A stretch of DNA of 64,000 nucleotides from contig NZ_CP090347.1 in the NCBI RefSeq assembly GCF_021398715.1, positions 1,736,001 through 1,800,000 on the forward strand. Reading direction: 5' to 3'. The stretch is from Microbacterium binotii. Its GTDB lineage: Bacteria; Actinomycetota; Actinomycetes; Actinomycetales; Microbacteriaceae. Of this stretch, positions 20,031-30,222 are shown piece by piece. How positions within the stretch are numbered: the stretch's first letter is position 1; each line of letters opens with the position of its first letter. Made by a program: the position numbers and the translations under genes. A model generated the notes under the pieces. The model made no database searches. It had not been told where the DNA came from and saw only the letters and a list, made by a program, of their open reading frames with translations.

Positions 20031-20597
20031 TCAGCGTCGTGCCTTCTCCGCCGCTCGCCACGCACGCTGCGCCGGGGTGAGCGCCGCATCCGCGACGGCC
20101 GCTCCCCCGACGCCGCCACCGCGCCACGCATGGCACAGGGCGAGCGCGAGCGCGTCCGCGGCATCCGCGGGCTGAGGGAGCGCGTCCAGTCGGAGAACCC
20201 TGGCCACCATCGTCTGAACCTGCAGCTTCTCGGCGGAGCCGTAGCCGGTGATCGCGGCCTTGACCTCGCTGGGCGTGTGGGTCGCGGTGCGCAGTCCGTG
20301 CTCGGCCGCGACGAGCAGCGCGATGCCGCTGGCTTGAGCCGTGCCCATCACGGTGCTTCGGTTCTGCTGCGCGAACACCCGTTCCACAGCGACGACATCG
20401 GGCCGGTGCTCCCGTACGGCGTCACGAAGCCCCTGCGCGATGAGGTGGAGCCGCTCCGCGATCGGCAGGTCGGGCGACGATCGGATGACCCCGACGTGCA
20501 CGAGGCTCGCGCGACGGTCGGCCGCGACGTCCACGACGCCCACGCCGCAGCGCGTCAGGCCCGGGTCGACGCCGAGCACGCGCAGAGAGGAAGCCAC
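20031..20597 (-). CDS. ruvC: Crossover junction endodeoxyribonuclease RuvC
   Basis: Resolves Holliday junctions by paired nicks. The 188-residue RNase H-fold protein carries the acidic catalytic residues in [13 protein letters not shown] (Asp about 11), [10 protein letters not shown] (Glu about 72) and [12 protein letters not shown] (Asp pair near 143-146). [14 protein letters not shown] is the conserved DNA-binding loop. The C-terminal 25 residues are alanine-rich and non-conserved. It lies 46 bases upstream of ruvA and 61 bases downstream of yebC. Confidence 0.96.
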   Translation of the reverse strand: MASSLRVLGVDPGLTRCGVGVVDVAADRRASLVHVGVIRSSPDLPIAERLHLIAQGLRDAVREHRPDVVAVERVFAQQNRSTVMGTAQASGIALLVAAEHGLRTATHTPSEVKAAITGYGSAEKLQVQTMVARVLRLDALPQPADAADALALALCHAWRGGGVGGAAVADAALTPAQRAWRAAEKARR

Positions 20598-20658
20598 CCC
20601 GCCACGCTACGTGCCACACGGCGAGCCGGACCCGCGACGCGCCCGCAACGACGGACGC

Positions 20659-21417
20659 CTACTCGTCGGCTTCGAGCTCCGCCTGCACCTCGGGCGTCAG
20701 ATCGAAGTTGCTGAAGACGTTCTGCACGTCGTCGCTGTCTTCGAGCGCGTCGATCAGGCGGAACACCTTCCGCGCCGTCTCGGCGTCGACCTCGACCTTG
20801 AGGTTCGGCACGAACTCGACGTCGGCCGACTCGTACTCGATGCCCGCATCGGTGAGCGCGGTACGGACGGACACGAGGTCGGAGGCCTCGGTGATCACCT
20901 CGAAGCCCTGCGCGTGCGGCTCGATCTCCTCCGCGCCCGCCTCGAGCGCGGCCATCATGACGTCGTCCTCGCTCGTGCCCTCCTCGGACACGACGATGAC
21001 GCCCTTGCGGGTGAAGTTGTACGCGACCGACCCGGGATCGGCCAGGGTGCCGCCGTTGCGGGACAGTGCGGTGCGGACCTCCGCAGCGGCGCGGTTCTTG
21101 TTGTCGGTCAGACACTCGATCATGAGGGCGACGCCGTTGGGCCCGTAACCCTCGTACATGATCGAGGAGTACTCCACCGACTCGCCGCCGATGCCGGCTC
21201 CGCGCTTGATGGCGCGATCGATGTTGTCCTTCGGCACCGACGTCTTCTTGGCCTTGAGGACCGCATCGAAGAGCGTCGGGTTGCCCGCCAGATCGGCGCC
21301 GCCCAGCTTCGCGGCGACCTCGATGTTCTTGATGAGCTTCGCCCACGACTTCGCACGGCGCGCGTCGACGACGGCCTTCTTGTGCTTCGTGGTGGCCCAT
21401 TTGGAGTGACCGGACAT
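20659..21417 (-). CDS. yebC: YebC/PmpR/TACO1-family protein
   Basis: Full-length, 252-residue YebC family member: [21 protein letters not shown] at the N-terminus, [23 protein letters not shown] near 70-92, and the conserved acidic C-terminal half. Historically annotated as a transcription regulator. Recent work on the family instead supports a role in translation on difficult peptide stretches. Position next to ruvC is conserved across bacteria. Which role applies here cannot be told from sequence. Confidence 0.93.
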   Translation of the reverse strand: MSGHSKWATTKHKKAVVDARRAKSWAKLIKNIEVAAKLGGADLAGNPTLFDAVLKAKKTSVPKDNIDRAIKRGAGIGGESVEYSSIMYEGYGPNGVALMIECLTDNKNRAAAEVRTALSRNGGTLADPGSVAYNFTRKGVIVVSEEGTSEDDVMMAALEAGAEEIEPHAQGFEVITEASDLVSVRTALTDAGIEYESADVEFVPNLKVEVDAETARKVFRLIDALEDSDDVQNVFSNFDLTPEVQAELEADE

Positions 21418-21458
21418 GAGTCTCCCGTGTTCAGCGGCTGGAAAGTCCAGCGTCGATC

Positions 21459-22061
21459 TTAGTTCAGCCGCGCGCGGACCCGCTCGAGGAGGCGTTCATG
21501 GAACCGTGTCTCGTTCGAGACCTCGGGGTGGAACGAGGTTCCCAGGAGGTTGCCCTGCTCGACCGCGACCACACGCCCGTCGTCGAGGGTCGCGAGGATC
21601 TCGACGCCCGCACCAACCCGTTCGACGACGGGCGCACGGATGAAGACGGCCTTGACCGGCGGACCGCCGAAAGCGTCGACCCGCAAATCGCTCTCGAACG
21701 AGTCGAGCTGCGAGCCGAACGCGTTGCGCCGCACGGCCACATCGAGACCGCCGAAGCTCTGCTGCTCGGCGAGGCCGTCGAGCACCTCGTCGGCGAGGAG
21801 GATCAGTCCGGCGCACGTGCCGTAGACCGGGAGCCCCGTGGCGATCTCCCGACGCAAGGGGTCGCGCATCCCGAACGCCCGGCTCAGCTTGTCGATGACA
21901 CTCGACTCGCCGCCCGGGATCACCAGGCCGTCGACCTCGGCGAGTTCCGCGGGCCGACGAACCGGTCGCGCCGCCGCGCCGAGGCGTCGGAGGATGCGCA
22001 TGTGCTCGCGCACATCGCCCTGGAGGGCGAGGACCCCGATGCGGGGAGCGTCACCAACCAC
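21459..22061 (-). CDS. pdxT: PLP synthase glutaminase subunit PdxT
   Basis: Class I glutaminase that supplies ammonia to PdxS for de novo pyridoxal 5'-phosphate. The 200 residues have [10 protein letters not shown] at the N-terminus, the GGES oxyanion loop (about 50-53), nucleophile Cys in [10 protein letters not shown] (about residue 83) and the HPE pair near residue 178. It overlaps pdxS by 11 bases, so the two subunits are probably made in a fixed ratio. Confidence 0.96.
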   Translation of the reverse strand: MVGDAPRIGVLALQGDVREHMRILRRLGAAARPVRRPAELAEVDGLVIPGGESSVIDKLSRAFGMRDPLRREIATGLPVYGTCAGLILLADEVLDGLAEQQSFGGLDVAVRRNAFGSQLDSFESDLRVDAFGGPPVKAVFIRAPVVERVGAGVEILATLDDGRVVAVEQGNLLGTSFHPEVSNETRFHERLLERVRARLN

Positions 22062-22941
22062 GGTCGGCGAGGCGGTGGGGGGCGGGGAGATCGGCCACGT
22101 TGATGCCGACCATCGCCTCTCCGAGTCCGCGCGAGGCCTCGGCGATGACGGCGGGGTCGTCGAAGAACGTGGTCGCCTTCACGATGGCGGCAGCACGCTG
22201 GGCGGGGTTGCCGGACTTGAAGATGCCGGAGCCTACGAAGACGCCGTCGGCTCCCAGCTGCATCATGAACGCGGCATCCGCGGGAGTCGCGACGCCGCCG
22301 GCGGTGAAGAGCACGACCGGGAGCGTGCCGGTGCGGGCGACCTCCGCCACGAGTTCATACGGCGCCTGGAGTTCCTTCGCCGCGACGTAGAGCTCATCGG
22401 CGCTCTTGGCGCCGAGGGCCGCGATCTCACCGCGGATCGTGCGGATGTGCTTCGTGGCCTCCGAGACGTCGCCCGTGCCCGCCTCCCCCTTGGAGCGGAT
22501 CATCGCCGCGCCCTCGGTGATGCGCCGCAGAGCCTCACCGAGGTTCGTCGCACCGCATACGAACGGAACGGTGAAGCCCCACTTGTCGATGTGGTTCACG
22601 TAGTCCGCCGGCGAGAGCACCTCGGATTCGTCGACGTAGTCCACTCCGAGCGCCTGCAGAACCTGAGCTTCCACGACGTGACCGATTCGCGCCTTCGCCA
22701 TGACCGGAATCGAAACCGCGGCGATGATCTCGTCGATCAGGTCGGGATCGCTCATGCGCGCAACACCGCCCTGGGCGCGGATGTCGGCGGGGACACGCTC
22801 GAGGGCCATGACGGCGACGGCCCCCGCGTCCTCTGCGATTCGCGCCTGCTCGGCCGTGACCACGTCCATGATCACGCCACCCTTGAGCATCTCGGCGAGT
22901 CCGCGCTTGACGCGCGTGGAACCGGTGAGGGAATCGGTCAT
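22051..22941 (-). CDS. pdxS: PLP synthase lyase subunit PdxS
   Basis: Builds PLP from ribose 5-phosphate, glyceraldehyde 3-phosphate and ammonia. The 296-residue TIM barrel has [11 protein letters not shown] (catalytic Asp about 26), [13 protein letters not shown] with the Schiff-base lysine about 83, and [15 protein letters not shown] with the second lysine. A strong GAAGGAG site lies 6 bases before the ATG. It diverges from pdxR across an 85-base spacer that carries putative operator repeats. Confidence 0.97.
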   Translation of the reverse strand: MTDSLTGSTRVKRGLAEMLKGGVIMDVVTAEQARIAEDAGAVAVMALERVPADIRAQGGVARMSDPDLIDEIIAAVSIPVMAKARIGHVVEAQVLQALGVDYVDESEVLSPADYVNHIDKWGFTVPFVCGATNLGEALRRITEGAAMIRSKGEAGTGDVSEATKHIRTIRGEIAALGAKSADELYVAAKELQAPYELVAEVARTGTLPVVLFTAGGVATPADAAFMMQLGADGVFVGSGIFKSGNPAQRAAAIVKATTFFDDPAVIAEASRGLGEAMVGINVADLPAPHRLADRGW

Positions 22942-22979
22942 CGGGTGCTCCTTCGTCCACGCCGCCCGGTGCGACGTTT

Positions 22980-23008
22980 TGTCCTAGGTCAGAAATTAGC
23001 ATGTCCTA
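22980..23008. promoter_or_regulatory. Putative PdxR operator between pdxS and pdxR
   Basis: Two direct copies of TGTCCTA begin at 22980 and 23002, exactly 22 bp apart (two helical turns), inside the divergent spacer. The first overlaps the palindrome CCTAGG (22983-22988). The block is AT-richer than its surroundings. MocR/PdxR dimers are known to bind spaced direct repeats. TAAGCT at 23014-23019 could be the -10 of a near-leaderless pdxR transcript. Confidence 0.5.
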
Positions 23009-23026
23009 CGGCGTAAGCTGGTGCGG

Positions 23027-24373
23027 ATGTCTCTGTCTGACACGCGTCCCGAGATCCGCGGCTCCTCCGCCGCGGAGATCGCCGACAGCGTCCGCGCACT
23101 CGTCGAGCGCGGCGACCTCGCTCCCGGCCAATCGCTTCCACCCGTCCGGGCGCTCGCCGAATCGTTGGACGTCAACCGCAACACGGTCGCTGCGGCATAT
23201 CGGCTCCTCACCCAGGCCGGCACGGTCGTCACCCGCGGGCGCGGCGGCACCCTCGTCGCCGAGGCCGCACCGGTCGCGCAAGAGGGCTTCGCCGCCGGAA
23301 CCGTGCTCCGGGATGTGGGCACCGGCAATCCCGATCCCGACCGCATCCCGGACACCCTTCCCGCCCTGACACGCATCGCCCGCCGCCCCGTCCTCTACGG
23401 CGAGCCCGTCATCGACCCCGAACTCGAGGCGTGGGCCCGAGAGTGGGTGAGCGCCGACCTCGCGCCGTCGACGGTGCGGTTGACGATCACGAGCGGTGCG
23501 GTCGACGCCGTCGAGCGGTTGCTCGCGCAGGCCCTGACCAGAGACGACGCCGTCGCTCTCGAAGACCCCTGCTTCCTCGCCAGCATCCACACCGTGCGCC
23601 TGGGCGGCTATCGCGCCGTTCCGGTACCCGTGGACGCCGAGGGGATGACGGTCGACGGGCTTCGTGCTGCGCTCGCCGCCGGCGTCCGCGCCATCGTCTG
23701 CACGCCTCGCGCTCAGAACCCGACCGGCGCGAGTCTGAGTGCGCGCCGCGCCGCCGAGCTGCGCGCGGTGCTCGAGAACCATCCGTACGTGCTCATCATC
23801 GAAGACGACCATTTCTCGCTGCTGTCGCCGCAGCCGTACCACTCGATCATCGGAGCGCACCACCGACGGTGGGCACTCGTACGGTCGGTCTCGAAGTTCC
23901 TCGGACCCGACATGTGCCTGGCCGTCGCGGCATCGGATCCCGAGACCGCGGACCGTCTCGCGCTGCGCCTCAGCCCCGGAACCACCTGGGTCAGCCACCT
24001 CCTGCAGCGGCTCGCGATCGCTCTGCTCGCCGATGACGGCGTGCAGAGCGCGATTCGGGCAACAGGACGGCACTACGCGGACCGCAACGGCGCCTTCGCC
24101 GAACGGGCTCGGGACCACGGCCTCGCCGTCGAGTCGGGCGACGGACTGAACCTGTGGGTCCCCCTCGGCGTCCCCGCTCGCGCCGTCGCCGCGCAACTCA
24201 TGCGCCGCGGCTGGCTCGCACGCACCGGCGACGAGTTCGTGCTCGCCGACGCGCGCGCGACGCACCACCTGCGCCTGACGGTGCATGATCTCTCCGACGA
24301 TGATGCCGATCGGCTCATCGTCGACCTCGTCGCGGCCGTGGATGCGGTCGCCGCCACCTCGAAGATGGGATGA
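23027..24373 (+). CDS. pdxR: MocR-family regulator PdxR (GntR HTH plus aminotransferase fold)
   Basis: About 448 residues. The N-terminal winged helix (residues 10-75, LPPVRALAESLDVNRNTVAAAY) is of GntR type. The rest is a class I aminotransferase fold that senses PLP, with the conserved lysine in RSVSKFLGPDM near residue 290 and the NPTG motif (QNPTGASLS). Family members activate pdxST when PLP is low and often repress themselves. Divergence from pdxS fits this. An in-frame GTG at 23021 is an alternative start; ATG 23027 is preferred because a -10-like TAAGCT lies 8 bases upstream. Confidence 0.93.
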   Translation: MSLSDTRPEIRGSSAAEIADSVRALVERGDLAPGQSLPPVRALAESLDVNRNTVAAAYRLLTQAGTVVTRGRGGTLVAEAAPVAQEGFAAGTVLRDVGTGNPDPDRIPDTLPALTRIARRPVLYGEPVIDPELEAWAREWVSADLAPSTVRLTITSGAVDAVERLLAQALTRDDAVALEDPCFLASIHTVRLGGYRAVPVPVDAEGMTVDGLRAALAAGVRAIVCTPRAQNPTGASLSARRAAELRAVLENHPYVLIIEDDHFSLLSPQPYHSIIGAHHRRWALVRSVSKFLGPDMCLAVAASDPETADRLALRLSPGTTWVSHLLQRLAIALLADDGVQSAIRATGRHYADRNGAFAERARDHGLAVESGDGLNLWVPLGVPARAVAAQLMRRGWLARTGDEFVLADARATHHLRLTVHDLSDDDADRLIVDLVAAVDAVAATSKMG

Positions 24374-24380
24374 CTCCACT

Positions 24381-25232
24381 GTGAAGGTACTTTCGATCCA
24401 GTCCGCCGTCGCCTACGGTCACGTCGGCAACTCCGCTGCGGTCTTCCCCCTGCAGCGCATCGGAGTCGAGGTTCTGCCTGTGTACACCGTGAACTTCTCG
24501 AACCACACCGGGTACGGCTCCTGGCGAGGACCGCTCATCGCACCGGACGACGTGCGCGACGTGATCACGGGCATCGAGGAGCGCGGCGTCTTCGACAAGA
24601 TCGACGTGATCCTGTCCGGGTACCAGGGCTCCGAGGGCATCGCCGACGTGATCGTCGACGCAGTGGCGCGCGTGAAGGCCGCCAACCCGAACGCGGTCTA
24701 CGCGTGCGATCCGGTGATGGGCAACGCCAAGTCCGGCTGTTTCGTCGCTCCCGCCATCCCCGAGCTCCTGCGCGAGAAGGTCGTCCCGGTGGCGGACATC
24801 ATCACGCCCAATCAGTTCGAACTGGGCTTTCTCACCGGCACCGATCCGCACACCATCGAGGAGACTCTCGCTTCAGCGGATGCGGCCCGCGCGATGGGGC
24901 CGGACACGGTTCTCATCACGAGCGTCGAGCGCCCCGACCGCGAGGAGGGAACGATCGAGATGATGGCCGTGACGCCCCGAGGCGCCTGGATCGTGACGAC
25001 CCCCCTGCTGCCCATGAAGGCGAACGGATCCGGCGATGTGACCGCCGCTCTCTTCACGGCGCACTACACGCGCACCGGCGATGCTGCGGACGCCCTGGCC
25101 CGCACCGCTTCCAGCGTGTTCGACCTGCTGGAGGCGACGCACCGCTCGGGCGAACGCGAACTTCAGCTCGTCGAGTCGCAGGAGGCCTACGCGCACCCCC
25201 GCCTGCAATTCACCGTGCGTCAGGTGCGCTGA
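24381..25232 (+). CDS. pdxY: Pyridoxal kinase
   Basis: Phosphorylates pyridoxal in the B6 salvage route. The 283-residue ribokinase-fold protein has SIQSAVAYGHVGNSAAVFPL at the N-terminus, YACDPVMGNAKSGCFV near 112-127 and the anion-hole/catalytic GSGD motif (KANGSGDVTAALF, about 214-226). The GTG at 24381 begins 7 bases after pdxR. With pdxS, pdxT and pdxR this makes a four-gene B6 locus covering synthesis, salvage and control. Confidence 0.95.
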   Translation: MKVLSIQSAVAYGHVGNSAAVFPLQRIGVEVLPVYTVNFSNHTGYGSWRGPLIAPDDVRDVITGIEERGVFDKIDVILSGYQGSEGIADVIVDAVARVKAANPNAVYACDPVMGNAKSGCFVAPAIPELLREKVVPVADIITPNQFELGFLTGTDPHTIEETLASADAARAMGPDTVLITSVERPDREEGTIEMMAVTPRGAWIVTTPLLPMKANGSGDVTAALFTAHYTRTGDAADALARTASSVFDLLEATHRSGERELQLVESQEAYAHPRLQFTVRQVR

Positions 25233-25243
25233 GTCGACTCAGC
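25228..25243. repeat. Perfect 16-bp palindrome across two convergent stop codons
   Basis: GCTGAGTCGACTCAGC is self-complementary. Its TGA (25230-25232) ends pdxY and its TCA (25239-25241) is the stop of the leftward lipoprotein gene. A palindrome with no loop would not form a good RNA hairpin, so it may act as DNA or be incidental. Confidence 0.6.
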
Positions 25244-25811
25244 CGCCGGTGGCGGCACGGAAGGCGCTCTCCCACTGGGGAGCGTCGCCCGGGCACAGGA
25301 ACCCCGTTCCGAAGACCATGATGCTGGTGACGTTGCGCTCCGTCGTCGGATCGCCGTTCGTGAGTGCCGAGATCAGCGGCGAGGTCGCCACGTGCGTGGC
25401 ATACAGGTCTTGGTCGACATCGTGACCGTTGAGGATCGAGGTCTCGCAGGCGTCCAGCGCGAGAGCGAGGGTGATGCTCTCGATCTCCGGTGACCACGTG
25501 CCACCCTGCGACTCGGTGTAGGCCCGCTGCTGCGAGATGAACTCCTGCTGCTCGGGGGTCTTCGGCGTCAGCATCGGGTCGCCGGGGATCTGCTGCTGAG
25601 CCTCGAAGAAGGCATCGCGCTCGGCGAAGACGTCGCCGTCGATCAGATCGTCGGATCCCGGTTCGCCGGCGCTCCCCGTGGATTCGTCCGAGGGAGCAAG
25701 CGCTTCGCCCGGTTCGCTGGATGCGGGCAGCGGGGTGAACTGGCACCCCGCCAACGGCACCAGCGCAAGCAGCAGCATCGGCGCGATGAGTCGGACGGAA
25801 CGTGTGCGCAT
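25239..25811 (-). CDS. Lipoprotein of unknown function
   Basis: 190 residues from ATG 25811. The signal peptide MRTRSVRLIAPMLLLALVPL is followed by a lipobox LAGC with the lipidated cysteine at about residue 23. The exported part starts with a Ser/Glu/Pro-rich linker (25-65) and then a folded domain with two cysteines (DACETSIL and GFLCPGD) likely to form a disulfide. Family not recognised. An upstream ATG at 25847 would add 12 residues before the signal peptide and is less likely. Confidence 0.8.
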   Translation of the reverse strand: MRTRSVRLIAPMLLLALVPLAGCQFTPLPASSEPGEALAPSDESTGSAGEPGSDDLIDGDVFAERDAFFEAQQQIPGDPMLTPKTPEQQEFISQQRAYTESQGGTWSPEIESITLALALDACETSILNGHDVDQDLYATHVATSPLISALTNGDPTTERNVTSIMVFGTGFLCPGDAPQWESAFRAATGG

Positions 25812-25892
25812 GAGAGACCCCCGGGCTCGTGGAACGATGCCCGCCACGCTATCGGCAGGCTGCTGCTCGTACCGGGGGCTTGTGGAGAACGC

Positions 25893-26450
25893 TCAGAGCG
25901 GCCATGCGTCCGCGAGCGAGCGGCGCACGTCGCCGAGCAGCTGCGGCAGCGCCTTGGTGCGCGCGATGATCGGGAAGAAGTTCGCGTCGGTCGCCCACCG
26001 CGGGACGACATGCTGGTGGAGATGGCCCGCAACCCCCGCGCCTGCGACGGCGCCCTGGTTCATGCCGATGTTGAACCCGTCGCAGCGGGACGTCTCGCGG
26101 AGCACGCGCATCGCGGTCTGTGTGAGCGCACCGATCTCCGCGACTTCTTCCGCATCCGCCAGATCGTACGTCGGGATGTGGCGGTACGGGCACACCAGCA
26201 GATGGCCCGAGTTGTACGGGAACAGGTTCAGCAGGACGTATGCGCGAACCCCGCGATGCACGATGAGTCCGTCCTCGTCGCTCTTGTGCGGCGCGGCGCA
26301 GAACGGGCACTGCTCGGAGTGCGGCTCGGGGCCGGCCTGGATGTAGGCCATGCGGTGCGGAGTCCACAGCCGCTGGAACTCATCCGGCACGCCGGCCAGA
26401 TCGGATGCGGCGATCAGCGCCGCATCCGTCTGATCCGGCTCCGTCGTCAC
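25893..26450 (-). CDS. HIT-domain nucleotide hydrolase/phosphorylase
   Basis: 185 residues of the histidine-triad family. The HIT motif [11 protein letters not shown] sits near residues 143-153. [13 protein letters not shown] near residue 48 contains a CxxC that in relatives binds zinc with later histidines. Close actinobacterial relatives act on diadenosine polyphosphates (Ap4A phosphorylase) or nucleoside phosphoramidates; substrate here is unproven. The ATG overlaps the thrS stop by 4 bases (ATGA), so the two are translationally coupled. Confidence 0.92.
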   Translation of the reverse strand: MTTEPDQTDAALIAASDLAGVPDEFQRLWTPHRMAYIQAGPEPHSEQCPFCAAPHKSDEDGLIVHRGVRAYVLLNLFPYNSGHLLVCPYRHIPTYDLADAEEVAEIGALTQTAMRVLRETSRCDGFNIGMNQGAVAGAGVAGHLHQHVVPRWATDANFFPIIARTKALPQLLGDVRRSLADAWPL

Positions 26451-28453
26451 GCGAGATCCTCCGCGGTGTTGACGAGGGTCTTCTCCGCGATCACGCGCTG
26501 AATCATCGCGATCGCGTCATCGGCGGGAATCCCGTTCGTCTGCGTCCCGTCGCGGAAACGGAAGGACACCGTGCCGGCACTGCGGTCCTGCTCCCCCGCG
26601 ATCAGCTGGATCGGGACCTTCTGGGTCGTGTGCGTGCGGATCTTCTTCTGCATCCGGTCGTCGGAGTGATCGACCTCCGCGCGGACACCCGACACCTTGA
26701 GGCGGTCGACGATGCCGTCCAGGTAGTCCGCGAACTGCTCGGCGACCGGGATGCCGACGACCTGCACGGGTGAGAGCCACACGGGGAAAGCCCCCGCATA
26801 GTGCTCGAGCAGGATGGCGAAGAAACGCTCGATCGAGCCGAACAGCGCCCGGTGGATCATGATCGGGCGGTGCTTCTCGCCGTCGGGACCGGTGTACTCG
26901 AGTCCGAAGCGCTCGGGAAGGTTCGGGTCGACCTGCACGGTCGACAGCTGCCAGGTGCGGCCGATGGCGTCCCGGGTCTTGAGGTCGATCTTCGGCCCGT
27001 AGAACGCGGCCTCACCCGGCACTTCGGTGAGCTTGAGGCCACTCGCCATGGCGACGTTGCGCAGCGCGTTCGTCGAGTACTCCCAGAACTCGTCGGAACC
27101 GATCCACTTCGACTTCTCGTCGTCGCGCATCGAGAGCTCCAGCTCGAAGTCCTCGAGCCCGAAGTCGCGGAGCATCGAGATCACGAACTCCAGCACGCGC
27201 GTCGCCTCGGCTTCGAGCTGCTCGGGGGTGACGAACAGGTGCGAGTCGTCCTGGGTGAAACCGCGCACGCGCGTGAGGCCGTGCAGGGCACCCGAGAGCT
27301 CGTTGCGGTAGACGGTGCCGTTCTCCGCGAGTCGCATCGGCAGGTCGCGGTAACTGCGGCCGCGCTCCTTGTAGATGAGGATGTGCATCGGACAGTTCAT
27401 CGGCTTGAGGTAGTACTCCTGGCCGACCTTGGTGACGTTGCCCTCCGCGTCACGCTCTTCGTCCATGGTGATGGGCGGGAACATGCCCTCCCGGTAGGTC
27501 ACCAGATGGTTGGAGGTGATGAACAGGTCTTCCTTGGAGATGTGCGGCGTGTAGACGTACGTGTACCCGCCTTCCACATGCCGACGCCTCGCGTGCTGCT
27601 CCATCTCGCCGCGCACGATGCCACCCTTGGGGTGCCAGACGCTGAGGCCGGAGCCGATCTCGTCGGGGAACGAGAACAGGTCGAGTTCCTTGCCGAGCTT
27701 GCGGTGGTCGCGCTTCGCCGCCTCCTCCAGCCGGTGCTGGTAGGCACGCAGGTCGTCCTTGGTCGCCCACGCGGTGCCGTAGATGCGCTGCAGCTGCGGG
27801 TTCTTCTCACTGCCGCGCCAGTACGCGCCGGCGATGCGCTGCAGATCCCAGCCGTTGCCGATGACGCGGGTGCTCGGCACGTGGGGTCCGCGGCAGAGAT
27901 CCTTCCAGACCGTCTCGCCGTCGCGGTTCACGTTGTCGTAGATCGTGAGCTCACCCGCGCCGACCTCGACAGACGCCCCCTCGGCTGCTTCCTTCTTGCC
28001 GCCCTTCAGGCCGATGAGCTCGAGCTTGAAGGGTTCGTCGGCAAGCTCCGCGTGCGCCTCGTCGTCGGTCACGACCCGACGCACGAACCGCTGGTTCTCA
28101 CGGACGATCCGCTCCATCTCCTTCTTGATGGCTTTGACGTCCTCCGGCGTGAACGGGGTGTCGGTGCCGAAGTCGTAGTAGAAGCCATCGGTGACGGGCG
28201 GGCCGATGCCGAGGTTCGTCTGCGGCTTGATACGCTGCACCGCCTGTGCGAGCACGTGCGCGGTGGAGTGACGGAGGATGGCCAGGCCGTCCTCCGACGA
28301 GATCGTGACCGGTTCGACGACGTCGGTCTCGGCGATCGTCGTCGCGAGGTCCTTCAGTTCGCCGTTCACGCGCAACGCGATGACGGAGCGGTCGGGGAAG
28401 AGGGCGAATCCGTCTGCGGGGTAGGCGACGGCTGCCGGGGTCAGATCAGTCAA
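26447..28453 (-). CDS. thrS: Threonyl-tRNA synthetase
   Basis: Charges tRNA-Thr. The 668 residues include the N-terminal TGS domain, the editing domain ([14 protein letters not shown] near residue 61 and the later zinc/editing histidines), the class II core ([52 protein letters not shown]) and the anticodon-binding domain. A cysteine and two histidines in the core supply the catalytic zinc site. The upstream 63-base spacer to the divergent transporter contains no T-box structure that I can see. Confidence 0.97.
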   Translation of the reverse strand: MTDLTPAAVAYPADGFALFPDRSVIALRVNGELKDLATTIAETDVVEPVTISSEDGLAILRHSTAHVLAQAVQRIKPQTNLGIGPPVTDGFYYDFGTDTPFTPEDVKAIKKEMERIVRENQRFVRRVVTDDEAHAELADEPFKLELIGLKGGKKEAAEGASVEVGAGELTIYDNVNRDGETVWKDLCRGPHVPSTRVIGNGWDLQRIAGAYWRGSEKNPQLQRIYGTAWATKDDLRAYQHRLEEAAKRDHRKLGKELDLFSFPDEIGSGLSVWHPKGGIVRGEMEQHARRRHVEGGYTYVYTPHISKEDLFITSNHLVTYREGMFPPITMDEERDAEGNVTKVGQEYYLKPMNCPMHILIYKERGRSYRDLPMRLAENGTVYRNELSGALHGLTRVRGFTQDDSHLFVTPEQLEAEATRVLEFVISMLRDFGLEDFELELSMRDDEKSKWIGSDEFWEYSTNALRNVAMASGLKLTEVPGEAAFYGPKIDLKTRDAIGRTWQLSTVQVDPNLPERFGLEYTGPDGEKHRPIMIHRALFGSIERFFAILLEHYAGAFPVWLSPVQVVGIPVAEQFADYLDGIVDRLKVSGVRAEVDHSDDRMQKKIRTHTTQKVPIQLIAGEQDRSAGTVSFRFRDGTQTNGIPADDAIAMIQRVIAEKTLVNTAEDLA

Positions 28454-28516
28454 AGGACGCTCCTGAAGTGGGTCTCAATCGATCCTATCGAGCTTGCGAG
28501 GCGGCAAGATGGTGTC

Positions 28517-29671
28517 GTGAAGCTGGCCCTCATCGGCGGCGCGCTGCTGCTGGTCGGCGTCGTCGCGGTCCTTTTCGGCGTCCTGCCCCCGGACGCGGCC
28601 GTCGCGGTGGCCGAACGCATCCTGCCGGTTCTCGGCTTCGTGACCGCCATCACGGTGGTCGCCGAGCTCGCGACCCGCGTGGGCCTGTTCGACGTGCTCG
28701 GAGCTTTTCTCGCACGCCTCTCCCGCGGCCGCACGATCGTGCTCTGGCTCCTCGTGGTGGCGCTCGCGCTGGTGTCCACCGCGTTCCTCTCTCTCGACAC
28801 CACCGCAGTACTGCTGACGCCCGTCGTCGTCGCTGTCGCCAGAGCGAACGGACTTCCCCCCTTGCCGTTCGCGTTCGCGACGGTGTGGCTGGCGAACACA
28901 GCGTCCCTGTTCCTTCCCGTGTCCAATCTCACGAACCTGCTCGCAGCGCACAATCTCGCGGGAGGCACGGGAGCGTTCGTGGGACTTCTCGGGCCGTCGG
29001 CGCTGATCGCCGTGGTCGTGACCGTGGCCGTCCTGTGGCTCCGCGACCGCAGGCGGCTGCGGGGACGCTTCTCCCCCGCAGCGTCACCGCAGATCGCCGA
29101 CAGGCCGCTCCTGATCACGGCCGGAGTGATCGTGGCGGTCATGCTCCCGCTACTGGTCTCGGGCCTCGAGCCGTGGATGCCCGCGGCGGCAGCGGCTGTC
29201 GTGCTCGTCGGTTTCGTCTCGTGGCGCTCGCCGCGACTGCTCTCGCTGCGTCTCATCCCCTGGCAGCTGCTCGTCTTCGCGAGCGGTCTGCTCCTGGTCG
29301 CCTCGGCAGCGGACGCGGCGGGTCTGCTCGACCCGGTCTCGGCTGTGCTCAACTCATCGGACCAGCCCTGGACGGTGTTCGCGGTCGCCGGTGCGGGCAC
29401 CGTCGGCGCGAACGTCATCAACAACCTGCCCGCCTACCTGGCCCTCGAACCGGCGGTCGCGGCATCTCCGATCCATCTTGCGGCCCTTCTCATCGGCGTC
29501 AACGCCGGTCCGCTCATCACGCCGTGGGCGTCGCTGGCGACGCTGTTGTGGCACGAGCGGCTGCAGTCGGAGGGCATCGACGTGTCGTGGGGACGATTCA
29601 TCCTGTGGGGTGCGCTCGCCGCTCCGCTGATCGTCGGACTCGCCGCACTCCCGCTGCTGTGGATGCGGTGA
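28517..29671 (+). CDS. SLC13/ArsB-type membrane transporter
   Basis: 384 residues, almost entirely hydrophobic with about ten to eleven membrane helices. It contains the repeated loop motifs typical of the ion-transporter superfamily, including LDTTAVLLTPVVVAVA (about 95-110), ANTASLFLPVSNLTNLLAA (about 135-153) and, in the second half, ANVINNLPAYLAL and GVNAGPLITPWASLATLLW. This layout fits ArsB/NhaD-like or SLC13 anion transporters; substrate unknown. GTG 28517 is the first sensible start, since longer open frame upstream is antisense to thrS. No arsR or arsC is nearby, which argues against a dedicated arsenite role. Confidence 0.8.
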   Translation: MKLALIGGALLLVGVVAVLFGVLPPDAAVAVAERILPVLGFVTAITVVAELATRVGLFDVLGAFLARLSRGRTIVLWLLVVALALVSTAFLSLDTTAVLLTPVVVAVARANGLPPLPFAFATVWLANTASLFLPVSNLTNLLAAHNLAGGTGAFVGLLGPSALIAVVVTVAVLWLRDRRRLRGRFSPAASPQIADRPLLITAGVIVAVMLPLLVSGLEPWMPAAAAAVVLVGFVSWRSPRLLSLRLIPWQLLVFASGLLLVASAADAAGLLDPVSAVLNSSDQPWTVFAVAGAGTVGANVINNLPAYLALEPAVAASPIHLAALLIGVNAGPLITPWASLATLLWHERLQSEGIDVSWGRFILWGALAAPLIVGLAALPLLWMR

Positions 29672-29673
29672 GC

Positions 29674-30015
29674 TCAGGCTTCGGAGATGTCGTAGTCGGG
29701 GTCGTAGCCGTCATCCGGCCCGTCGAAGCCCTCGACCGCCCTCAGATGACGCTCGGGTGCCGGGCGGACCCGCTGCAGGTGGGCCTCGAGCTCGGAGCTG
29801 TCGAAGTCCGGGTCGTCGCCGTCCCGCGCGACCGGCACCGAGAGCACATCGTTGCCCAGCCCGACGACGAGTTCGGCGGTGCCGTCCGGGTCGATGGGGA
29901 TCCGCACTGCCGCCGCTTCGCCACGCTTGGCGAGTTCCGCCGTCAGCTCGACGAGAAGGCTCGCCACATCGTCGGTGGTCAGTACATTCTCGCCGGCGTA
30001 GGTGATGCGTCTCAT
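29674..30015 (-). CDS. Conserved actinobacterial hypothetical protein
   Basis: 113 residues beginning MRRITYAGENVLTTDDVA. The first half has an alternating helix/strand character and a possible small alpha/beta fold (AAVRIPIDPDGTAELVVGLG). The C-terminal 35 residues are acidic and end DYDISEA. Proteins with this opening are common in Microbacteriaceae, but I know no function. A longer frame to 30111 is rejected because ATG 30015 gives the recognisable N-terminus. Convergent with the transporter, only 2 bases between stops (TGAGCTCA). Confidence 0.7.
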   Translation of the reverse strand: MRRITYAGENVLTTDDVASLLVELTAELAKRGEAAAVRIPIDPDGTAELVVGLGNDVLSVPVARDGDDPDFDSSELEAHLQRVRPAPERHLRAVEGFDGPDDGYDPDYDISEA

Positions 30016-30222
30016 GCATCCACCATGCGCGCCTGTGCACCGCGTCCCGGGGCGGTTGCGACGACCCCTGCGGTGGTCTAGGCACGCGCAGAACCGATCA
30101 TCGCGGGGCATCGTTCTGAGCGATCTGCTGACCGACGACGCACAGCGGAAGGCGTTTCGGGTGCGTTAAAAGATCGCCATCTTCCTGTGTGTTCGCTCAA
30201 GACCAGGTGAGAATGACCTCCA

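Noticed and set aside
21437..21451. GCTGGA-AAG-TCCAGC hairpin after pdxT as a terminator
   Set aside because: Six-bp stem with 3-base loop and no U-run; yebC follows closely in the same direction, so termination is doubtful.
26801..28516. Rightward open frame opposite thrS, joined to the transporter
   Set aside because: Only the part from GTG 28517 is hydrophobic and transporter-like; the rest is antisense to thrS.
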